Below, piece by piece: positions 1 through 7,426 of a DNA stretch of 44,023 nt. The notes below the pieces were generated by a model. It made no database searches. It saw only the letters and a program-made list of their open reading frames with translations, and was not told the origin of the DNA. Position numbers and translations under genes: made by a program. Source of the DNA: an uncultured Clostridia bacterium (GTDB taxonomy: Bacteria > Bacillota > Clostridia > Christensenellales > UBA1242); the NCBI GenBank assembly GCA_947366545.1, contig CANBAL010000009.1, positions 1 through 44,023 on the forward strand. Reading direction: 5' to 3'. Every line of letters starts with the position of its first letter. Position 1 is the stretch's first letter.

Positions 1-68
1 CCCGTCAGGACTCGAACCCGAACAAATGGTTCCGAAGACCATTGTGCTATCCATTACACCACGAGAGC
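1..68 (-). tRNA. tRNA-Arg (anticodon TCG), 3' end truncated by window edge
   Basis: Reverse complement GCTCTCG...ATGGT-CTTCGGA-ACCAT...TCGGG-TTCGAGT-CCTGA-CGGG; anticodon loop CTTCGGA gives TCG; the acceptor 3' strand continues off the left edge. Confidence 0.93.
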
Positions 69-181
69 ATGTTTTTATTATATAGTATTTCACTTGTTTT
101 GTAAACATTTTCTCATTATTCTTATGAAATATTTGATTTTTATTAAAAAAAATGGTATCTTAATTGGTATAAGAGGTGTTT

Positions 182-2200
182 ATGAACAAATTTAAGAAAA
201 CGATACTTTATATGGTACTTTTAACCATTGTAGGCTACGGCATTGGTATCGGTATCGCTGTCGCAACAAATGGCGGAGCATTTAAAATGCCGGATACCCT
301 TACAAACTCGCTCACATTTATTTGTGCGGGTATGGGTCTGCTTGGCGGGTTCGCACTTGGTCTTGCTTCCAAATCAAAGAAGAAGGACAATGGCAAAAAT
401 ACTGGTGAAACAGCGCAAGGTGAAAAACTGGATGTTGAAACCGACTCCACTTATGCCACGCCTGCCAGCATCAAAGCGGACAAAGACTTTATCAATACCA
501 CATGGGATCAATTACCTACCTGTAAACAAACAGGATTCCCTTTCCGTAACAAAATGGAGAATGGAAAATACAACATCAGCATGAAATATGAAACGCACGC
601 ACTTGTTATAGGTACTACTGGTGTAGGTAAAACTCAAATATTCGCCAACCCTACCATACGAATACTCGCACACTCTGCAGAAAAGCCTTCTATTGTTGTG
701 ACTGACCCTAAAGGTGAATTGTACGCAGATAATGCAAACATTCTTAAAAAAGAGGGCTACAAAGTTGTAGTTTTAAATCTTGAAGACCCTTACTCCTCTT
801 CCAGATGGAACCCTATGGAACCAGCATTCAGAATGTACCAAAGAGCAGGAAACCTTGCACAAGAAGTAAGAAAGTTCTCTAATTGTACACCAGAAGACAT
901 GGGCTATAAAAAATTTACATCAGACGAGCTTAATGGAATAACTTATGGCGACACATGGTATGGCTTTGAGGGAAAGGCTTTTCCTAACAATGAAATACTT
1001 AAAAAAGAGTTAGAGGCCAGAAAATCACAACTTGAAACAGAAGCCAACTCCAAAGTGAGAAACATTGCAATTTCATTAATACCAATAAGTGCGGAAGTGA
1101 AAGAGCCTTCTTGGCCACAAGGTTGCCAAGACCTGATAACTGGTATTATGCAAGGTATGCTTGAGGATTCAAGAAATCCAGAACTTGGAATGACCATTGA
1201 TAAGTTTAACTTATACAACCTCAATAAACTTGCAATGCACCGTGATAAAGGCGACCAACTGCTTAAAACCCTTTGTGATTATGCCGAAGGGCGTGATCCT
1301 AAAAAATCAAATGTTAAGAACTTAATGTCAACCATTTGTTATACCAGCCCTACCACACAAAAATCATTCTTGGGCACACTTGGCTCCAGCCTTGGTAAAA
1401 CACTCGGCGATGATGGAATACTTTACATGACAAGCGGAACAGATATCGACTTTTCAAGAATACCAGAAGAGCCTACCGCATTCTTTGTGAGAATTCCTGA
1501 TCATAAGGCAGAGCGTCACCCTCTTGGTGTGCTTTGCATACAACAACTTTATTCTGAACTTGTAGATATAGCAAACAGAACTGTCGACGCGAAAGGAAAA
1601 ACAGGAAAACTTAAAAGACAAGTGTATTTTATTCTTGATGAGTTTGGTAACATGCCTCCATTCCAAGACTTTGATAAAATGATGAATGTCGCTCGTTCAA
1701 GAAATATCCGTATTGAAATCATATTGCAAGCGTTCAAGCAACTAGATGTTCTCTATGGCCCGGAAAAAGCCAAAAATATTATCGGCGGCTTCCAGATGCA
1801 AGTGTATCTCGGCTCCGAAGATCAAGACACGGTACAGGCTTTCTCAGACTCTTGTGGACAAATTACTGTTTACACCGAAGAGGAATCTAAGTCTGAATCC
1901 GAAACAGACGGAAAGAAAAATACTACTACCAACAAGAGTACTCAAAGACACAGGCGTAACCTTGTTGAAAAAGAGGTGCTTAGGGCATTGCCTATGTGGA
2001 ATGTTGTTGTAAAACTTTTCAGAAAACCTATTATCAAAGAAGAAATGACACCATTCTGGAACACAAAGTGCATGGAAAAAGATCCTGCAAACCCTGCTGT
2101 TGGACTTGCAAAAAGTTTGGATTATGATGCAATTTATTATGATTACGAAAAACGAAACAGACTTATTGTTAAACCTCGTAGTCCATTTGACAGATTTTAA
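182..2200 (+). CDS. VirD4/TraG-like type IV secretion coupling ATPase
   Basis: N-terminal TM segments, Walker A GTTGVGKT, VVTDPKGELY, Walker B-like YFILDEFGNMP; RBS AAGAGGTG before ATG 182 (the ORF track start at 176 is GTG). Confidence 0.9.
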   Translation: MNKFKKTILYMVLLTIVGYGIGIGIAVATNGGAFKMPDTLTNSLTFICAGMGLLGGFALGLASKSKKKDNGKNTGETAQGEKLDVETDSTYATPASIKADKDFINTTWDQLPTCKQTGFPFRNKMENGKYNISMKYETHALVIGTTGVGKTQIFANPTIRILAHSAEKPSIVVTDPKGELYADNANILKKEGYKVVVLNLEDPYSSSRWNPMEPAFRMYQRAGNLAQEVRKFSNCTPEDMGYKKFTSDELNGITYGDTWYGFEGKAFPNNEILKKELEARKSQLETEANSKVRNIAISLIPISAEVKEPSWPQGCQDLITGIMQGMLEDSRNPELGMTIDKFNLYNLNKLAMHRDKGDQLLKTLCDYAEGRDPKKSNVKNLMSTICYTSPTTQKSFLGTLGSSLGKTLGDDGILYMTSGTDIDFSRIPEEPTAFFVRIPDHKAERHPLGVLCIQQLYSELVDIANRTVDAKGKTGKLKRQVYFILDEFGNMPPFQDFDKMMNVARSRNIRIEIILQAFKQLDVLYGPEKAKNIIGGFQMQVYLGSEDQDTVQAFSDSCGQITVYTEEESKSESETDGKKNTTTNKSTQRHRRNLVEKEVLRALPMWNVVVKLFRKPIIKEEMTPFWNTKCMEKDPANPAVGLAKSLDYDAIYYDYEKRNRLIVKPRSPFDRF

Positions 2201-2209
2201 AATTTAAAG

Positions 2210-2232
2210 AAGACGGTAAATCCGTCTTTTTT
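2210..2232 (+). terminator. Rho-independent terminator after the VirD4-like gene
   Basis: AAGACGG-taaat-CCGTCTT followed by a T run. Confidence 0.85.
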
Positions 2233-2277
2233 GTAACCCTACTAAATTGCAGAACATATATACTAATGAGGGCAAAT

Positions 2278-2739
2278 ATGGAATATAATGATGAAAAACT
2301 ATTGTCAATAGACGAGTATGAAGTTATGGCAAAAGCCTATTCTCAACACTTGCGTGATAAAGGCTTTATTTTTATACAAGTCGATAGTGAAGAGAATAAT
2401 GAGCTAATCTGTGAAGTGAATGAGCTTTTCTCTCAGATAAAAAGTTCACTTTTCTACTTAGGAAATTTTTTGGGTACTGGACGCTTATACTCGCTTACCG
2501 ATAGACAAATCAGACTTTTTCAAACAATATATCCCGATTGCACTCAAACAAATTCTTATAAAATACGCGGAGATAAAACAAAGTGCTTTTTAAATTTGAT
2601 GTCCCTTGAAAGCACTCTTATTTCCAAACTTTTAACTCTAAGCGAAAACTCTCCTTTTTTTAAACAATTAGATACAATGATTCGTGAAAGACTTTATGTA
2701 ACAAGTGAAATTTACAAAATAAAAGGACTAATTTCTTAG
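2278..2739 (+). CDS. hypothetical protein
   Basis: ORF with GAGGGC RBS before ATG 2278; no recognised motif. Confidence 0.7.
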   Translation: MEYNDEKLLSIDEYEVMAKAYSQHLRDKGFIFIQVDSEENNELICEVNELFSQIKSSLFYLGNFLGTGRLYSLTDRQIRLFQTIYPDCTQTNSYKIRGDKTKCFLNLMSLESTLISKLLTLSENSPFFKQLDTMIRERLYVTSEIYKIKGLIS

Positions 2740-2745
2740 TCCTTT
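2722..2745. terminator. Bidirectional terminator shared by two convergent genes
   Basis: AAAGGACTAA-tttc-TTAGTCCTTT with T runs on both strands; both stop codons lie inside. Confidence 0.8.
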
Positions 2746-3293
2746 TTTTGTGACATTTTTTCGATTACAATAGGTAGCACCTCGTCAATCGCCTTTCTGT
2801 AATCTCTAAAATATTCTGGCCTGTATGGAAGAAAAACATCTCGCGCTTTAGCAAGTACTTCACTACTTAGCGACAATTTGTTGACAAGTTCCATGCAAAG
2901 TTCTTGCCCTATTATCTGTATATAGTTGTACTCATTTATTCCATTATAATATTTTATTTTAGGAAACTCTTTCGATTCTACTATTTGGTCGTAAGCATAC
3001 CCCATAAAAAACTGCAGTTTTTCTATAGCAAACTCATTACCATTTGCCGCGGATAGAATCTCCCAGTCCATATATTTTTTATAATCTTCATCAAGAAGAC
3101 GCTCCACACCATTCTTGTAATAGTATGCTACAACATCTTGCATTATGGCATCGTCCTCACCCGCGCCTTTTATAGCTTCCTCAAAAAGCTTTTCAAACTT
3201 TGCTCTGCTATCTTGGGCACTATTTAATTTCTCTCGCCATTCCAAAAACTCTGCATAAGCCTCTTTCCTAGGGATCCTCTCTTTCTTTTCCAA
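2736..3293 (-). CDS. hypothetical protein
   Basis: 185-aa ORF, TTG start preceded by AAGGAG. Confidence 0.7.
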   Translation of the reverse strand: MEKKERIPRKEAYAEFLEWREKLNSAQDSRAKFEKLFEEAIKGAGEDDAIMQDVVAYYYKNGVERLLDEDYKKYMDWEILSAANGNEFAIEKLQFFMGYAYDQIVESKEFPKIKYYNGINEYNYIQIIGQELCMELVNKLSLSSEVLAKARDVFLPYRPEYFRDYRKAIDEVLPIVIEKMSQKKD

Positions 3294-3366
3294 GTTAATA
3301 CTCCTTAATTAAATTATACTGTTTTTAAACAAAGTTACAAAATCATTTTAAGACTAAAATTGTCTT

Positions 3367-4581
3367 TTATTGCTTTTTGCCAAGTATCACAAGCACTTCA
3401 AAATTGGCGGTACGCGGAAACATATCAAACAGCGTAACTTGCATAAGTTCAAATCTGTCCATTCTGGCAATGTCACGGACAAGGGTGGCAGGATTGCATG
3501 ACACATATATTAACCTACCCTCCTGCATATTTAACGCCTTGCATACACTCTCATCACATCCGCTTCGTGGTGGGTCTAAAACAATAAAGTCAAACTTGTT
3601 TTCAAGCTGTGGAATAACCTCACCACAATCCCCTTGAATATTTGTAAGGTTCGCAAGTGAATTTTCCTCTTTTAATGACTCGGCACTTTCATGTTCTATA
3701 TTGCCAAGTTCAACTCCAACCACATCTCGGCAATGCTTTGCCAGCATACCACTCAGCACTCCTGCACCACTATACGCATTTAGTACATTTCCGCCTTTCA
3801 CTAAAGCACAAATATTATCATATAACTTCTCAGCAACCTCGTTATTCACCTGCCTAAATGCGTCCATATCGAAATTGTAAGTAAGTCCATGCTCGTCTGC
3901 TTTTATATCTTTGCCATACAACCGCTTTTTATCTCCGCCTTTCATGGATAAAAACAGAAATACATCTTCACCAAGTAATAAAGACAGCCCAGTGAAATCA
4001 ACATTAATCTCTCTATTCAAATCAAATTTTAAAAAGGTATATCTCTCATACCGCCTTATTGTAACCGTACTAATTTGCTTTTGCAAATGGTTTTTTAATA
4101 TAAAGTTATTTAAATTCTCAAACAAAGTATTTGTTTTCTCATCTACAAGAAGACAATGCTTGATATTTATAACTTTGTCACTTTGTCCGCGTTTCAACCC
4201 CAAACCTTTTTCATTGCAAAAAAGTTTAATTTTATTGCGATAGTTATACTCCTGCGGACTTGCAACAACTTCTATTTTTTTATTAAACCCAAGTTTAGCA
4301 AGTTGTCTTGCCAAAATTTGTTCTTTTAGTTTTAATTCATCTTGATAACTTATATGCTGAAAATCACAGCCACCACACTTTGTAAAGTATGGACAAGGAG
4401 GCTCCCTTCTGCAAGTTGAAGCCTCTAAAATATTCTTGGCTTCTGCCTTGATATAAGAGGATGTTACCTTCCTTTTTTCTATCTCAACCTCTTCCCCCAC
4501 TAAAGTATAAGGCACAAAACACACCTTGCCGCCCTCGTGCCCTACACCTTCGCCGTTATAACCAAAATCAGTTATTTTCAT
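3367..4581 (-). CDS. TrmA/RumA(RlmD)-family RNA (uracil-5-)-methyltransferase
   Basis: CPYFTKCGGCDFQH Fe-S cysteines, NAYSGAGVLS, VLDPPRSGCDE, YVSCNPATLVRD; overlaps the engB stop by 4 nt. Confidence 0.92.
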   Translation of the reverse strand: MKITDFGYNGEGVGHEGGKVCFVPYTLVGEEVEIEKRKVTSSYIKAEAKNILEASTCRREPPCPYFTKCGGCDFQHISYQDELKLKEQILARQLAKLGFNKKIEVVASPQEYNYRNKIKLFCNEKGLGLKRGQSDKVINIKHCLLVDEKTNTLFENLNNFILKNHLQKQISTVTIRRYERYTFLKFDLNREINVDFTGLSLLLGEDVFLFLSMKGGDKKRLYGKDIKADEHGLTYNFDMDAFRQVNNEVAEKLYDNICALVKGGNVLNAYSGAGVLSGMLAKHCRDVVGVELGNIEHESAESLKEENSLANLTNIQGDCGEVIPQLENKFDFIVLDPPRSGCDESVCKALNMQEGRLIYVSCNPATLVRDIARMDRFELMQVTLFDMFPRTANFEVLVILGKKQ

Positions 4582-5168
4582 CTGTTTGCCTCTATTTTGT
4601 TTTCTATGTATTCAAGTACTTTGTCTCTACCGCATCCGGTTTCACCACTTGTAAGGATTATGAGTTCTTCACGAATATTCAATCCTTTGGCAAGCATTTT
4701 TTTCTGCACAGACTGTTTTGCTTTTGATAATTTATCAACTTTGGTAGCAAGAATCATAAAAGGTATTTGATTATATATCAAAAATTCAAGCATAGCCTTA
4801 TCAAGCTCGCTTGGCTCATGCCTTATGTCAACAAGCACAAACACAGTGTCAAGTGACTGAGAGCCTGTCAAATACTCCCCCATAAGACCTGCCCAAACAT
4901 CTAAATGACTTTTACCAACCTTGGCATAACCATACCCTGGAAGGTCAACAAAGCGAAACTCATTATTAATATCAAAGTAATTCACCATTTTTGTAAGCCC
5001 AGCAGTAGAAGAAGTTTTTGCAAGCCTTTTCTGTCCTGCAAGCATATTGATAAGAGAACTTTTGCCCACATTACTTCGGCCCACAAAAGCAAACTCAGGA
5101 ATGTCATCCTGAATTATTTTTGATTTTTCTACCACACTTGTTTTATACACTGCACTTTTTATTATCAT
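4578..5168 (-). CDS. engB: ribosome biogenesis GTPase EngB/YsxC
   Basis: FVGRSNVGKSSLIN, DLPGYGYAKV, ATKVDKL motifs. Confidence 0.95.
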   Translation of the reverse strand: MIIKSAVYKTSVVEKSKIIQDDIPEFAFVGRSNVGKSSLINMLAGQKRLAKTSSTAGLTKMVNYFDINNEFRFVDLPGYGYAKVGKSHLDVWAGLMGEYLTGSQSLDTVFVLVDIRHEPSELDKAMLEFLIYNQIPFMILATKVDKLSKAKQSVQKKMLAKGLNIREELIILTSGETGCGRDKVLEYIENKIEANR

Positions 5169-5174
5169 GGTCTT

Positions 5175-5203
5175 ATAATATCATACTTTGTGACATTAAT
5201 CAA
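5175..5203 (-). promoter_or_regulatory. Predicted leaderless sigma-A promoter of engB
   Basis: TTGATT-N17-(TGA)TATTAT-AAGACC-ATG; -10 ends 6 nt before ATG; no SD. Confidence 0.75.
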
Positions 5204-5207
5204 TAAA

Positions 5208-5229
5208 AAAACCGCTTTAGGCGGTTTTT
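5208..5229. terminator. Rho-independent terminator after the 5262..5657 gene
   Basis: ACCGC-tttag-GCGGT flanked by A run and T run. Confidence 0.8.
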
Positions 5230-5261
5230 AAAAATTAACATCTTTGGCCACTAGCGAAGTC

Positions 5262-5657
5262 TCATTGTGGCAACTGTGCCATAGGTGCTGTAATCATGGC
5301 GCCTATTGGTGAATGCATAGTAATGTTTGCTACAACCACAGAAAGAGTGCTTGCAAGTACGCGTGCAACCTGACTGTTTGCAAAATAGAGTGGGGCATCA
5401 TCAAGTTTATCATATTCACTCGCGTTGATAATAACCTCAACACTCATAGCCACCATCAAGGACAAAATGCTTTTTGGTTCTGGTTTAATATTTCTTTGCA
5501 TTGTCACTTTTACGGCATCACTTCTAAGTCTCTCCACGCTTACCTCATCCCAAACACGCATATTAATCGTCGAGTTGTTTGCTGGTGGATCCAACTTCTC
5601 GTACTCTACCTTTTCAAGTAGTGGTTTAAAATTCATGTTTCTAATTACATTTTCCAT
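5262..5657 (-). CDS. possible SecB-like chaperone / hypothetical protein
   Basis: 131 aa; RNIKPEPKSILSLMVAMSVEV strand pattern and C-terminal ...VARVLASTLSVVVANITMHSPIGAMITAPM resemble the SecB fold; RBS AAGGAG. Confidence 0.45.
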   Translation of the reverse strand: MENVIRNMNFKPLLEKVEYEKLDPPANNSTINMRVWDEVSVERLRSDAVKVTMQRNIKPEPKSILSLMVAMSVEVIINASEYDKLDDAPLYFANSQVARVLASTLSVVVANITMHSPIGAMITAPMAQLPQ

Positions 5658-5771
5658 TTTTCTTCTCCTTTTGATTCTTTCCTTTAAACTAGTTAATTAT
5701 AACATAAAATTATATGAGTTGCAACATATTATTTATTAAGGCAATAACTCTCAAAATAAATCCCGTCTTAT

Positions 5772-5800
5772 TTGACAAAAATAAACTTATTTGATATCAT
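5772..5800 (+). promoter_or_regulatory. Predicted leaderless sigma-A promoter of nrdG
   Basis: TTGACA-N17-(TGA)TATCAT-TTTTAT-ATG; -10 ends 6 nt before ATG. Confidence 0.8.
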
Positions 5801-5806
5801 TTTTAT

Positions 5807-6496
5807 ATGAAAATCTTTGGGCTTGAAAAATTATCAATGGTGGACTATGAAGGGCATTTGTGTTGCACTGTCTTTACTGCTGGTTGTAATTTCCGCTGCC
5901 CATATTGCCATAATTCTGACCTCGTGGAAGGCAAAAATCTTCATGAAATAACTGAGGAAAACTTCTTTTCTTTTCTCCAAAAACGCAAAGGGCTTTTAGA
6001 CGCGGTATGCGTTTCAGGGGGCGAGCCAACCTTACAACCCGATTTAATAGATTTTATCAAAAAAATAAAAGCCCTTGGCTATCTTGTAAAACTTGATAGC
6101 AACGGCACAGCACCAAAACTGCTTAAAGAACTGGTCAGTCAAAATTTAATCGACTATGTCGCAATGGATATCAAAAATAGCCGAGATAGTTATCGTAGGA
6201 CAGCAGGTAACGGTTCTTTCGATATAAAAAAGATAGAAGAAAGCGTAGACTTTTTAAAACAAGGCAAGGTAGACCACGAATTTCGCACAACGCTCGTGAA
6301 AGGGCATCATACTGAGAAGGAGATCAAAGAAATTGCTTTATGGCTCAGTGGTGCAAAAAAAATGTATCTTCAATGTTTTGTAGATAGCGGCAGTTGCATA
6401 GCAAGCGGACTTGAAAAGATTGAAAAGACAGAGGTCGAACATTTTAAAGAAATTTTATCACAAACAATTAAAGAGGTCCATTTACGAGGATATTAA
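5807..6496 (+). CDS. nrdG: anaerobic ribonucleotide reductase activase (radical SAM)
   Basis: TAGCNFRCPYCHN radical SAM cluster, VSGGEPTLQ. Confidence 0.92.
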   Translation: MKIFGLEKLSMVDYEGHLCCTVFTAGCNFRCPYCHNSDLVEGKNLHEITEENFFSFLQKRKGLLDAVCVSGGEPTLQPDLIDFIKKIKALGYLVKLDSNGTAPKLLKELVSQNLIDYVAMDIKNSRDSYRRTAGNGSFDIKKIEESVDFLKQGKVDHEFRTTLVKGHHTEKEIKEIALWLSGAKKMYLQCFVDSGSCIASGLEKIEKTEVEHFKEILSQTIKEVHLRGY

Positions 6497-6497
6497 A

Positions 6498-6522
6498 AAA
6501 CAATAGCGTTTTGCTATTGTTT
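6498..6522. terminator. Bidirectional terminator nrdG/trxB
   Basis: AAACAATAGC-gtttt-GCTATTGTTT. Confidence 0.85.
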
Positions 6523-6523
6523 T

Positions 6524-7426
6524 TTATAAACTATCTAAATAAGTGCATGCGTTGGTTCCTGCTATTGCACCATCGCCACACGCAGTTGTAAGTTGGCGTA
6601 CCTTTTTGGTGCGGCAATCCCCTGCTACAAAAAGCCCCGCAGTCCTCGTTGTCAAGTTTTCATCAGCGACAATATAGCCATCCTTTGATAAATCTACTAA
6701 ACTAGCGTAAATCTTATTGTCTGGCACCTGTCCTATTGCAACAAACAAAGCGGGAGTGTCTATTCTTAGCATTTCGCCTTCATGCTCAAACACAAGGGAT
6801 TCAAGTTTATCTTTTCCAATCAATTCTTTAAGCCTTGCATTGTGCGTGATTTTTATATTTTTCTTTTGTTTGATTGCTTGAACAAGCCTATCATCACCAA
6901 AAAATTTATCAAATAAAGTTAAAACATGCACGCCTTTACAAGTCGAACTCAATAATAACGCATATTGAAGAGCGGTATTTCCATCGCCTATAAGCACCAC
7001 TTCATCGTCCTTGTAAAAAGCGCCATCGCATAACGCACAATAACTTATTCCATGACCAATTAGGTTTTCTTCATTAGGCAAATTAAGTTTTCTGTGCTTA
7101 ACTCCCGAGGCAATTATTACGCTTTTTGCTTCAATTTTTTCAAATTCAGTATGAACTGTAAAGATGCCACTTTCTTTTTCTATTGAAATTGCTTCTCCAA
7201 ACTTAAAATTCACGCCCAAATCAGTGATTTGGTCAAACATGCGATCAGCAAGTTCAACCCCAGATAATGACTTAATGGTAGGAAAGTTTTCTACTCTTGG
7301 CGATTCGGCAATTTGTCCGCCAATGCTGTTTTTCTCAAGCAAAGTAACATTTTTACCATTTCTGAGTGCATAGAGCGCAGCAGTCATTCCTGCTACGCCA
7401 GCACCAATTACTAAAATATCTGTCAT
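6524..7426 (-). CDS. trxB: thioredoxin reductase (FAD/NAD(P)H)
   Basis: GAGVAGMTAALYA, CALC redox pair in YCALCDGAFY, GDGNTAL, AGDCR; overlaps the nrdD stop by 4 nt. Confidence 0.93.
   Translation of the reverse strand: MTDILVIGAGVAGMTAALYALRNGKNVTLLEKNSIGGQIAESPRVENFPTIKSLSGVELADRMFDQITDLGVNFKFGEAISIEKESGIFTVHTEFEKIEAKSVIIASGVKHRKLNLPNEENLIGHGISYCALCDGAFYKDDEVVLIGDGNTALQYALLLSSTCKGVHVLTLFDKFFGDDRLVQAIKQKKNIKITHNARLKELIGKDKLESLVFEHEGEMLRIDTPALFVAIGQVPDNKIYASLVDLSKDGYIVADENLTTRTAGLFVAGDCRTKKVRQLTTACGDGAIAGTNACTYLDSL

Noticed and set aside
1-2232. tRNA-Arg plus VirD4-like gene as the end of an integrated ICE
   Set aside because: No integrase, relaxase or att repeat is visible, and the gene lies at the 5' side of the tRNA; the left flank is outside the window so it cannot be settled
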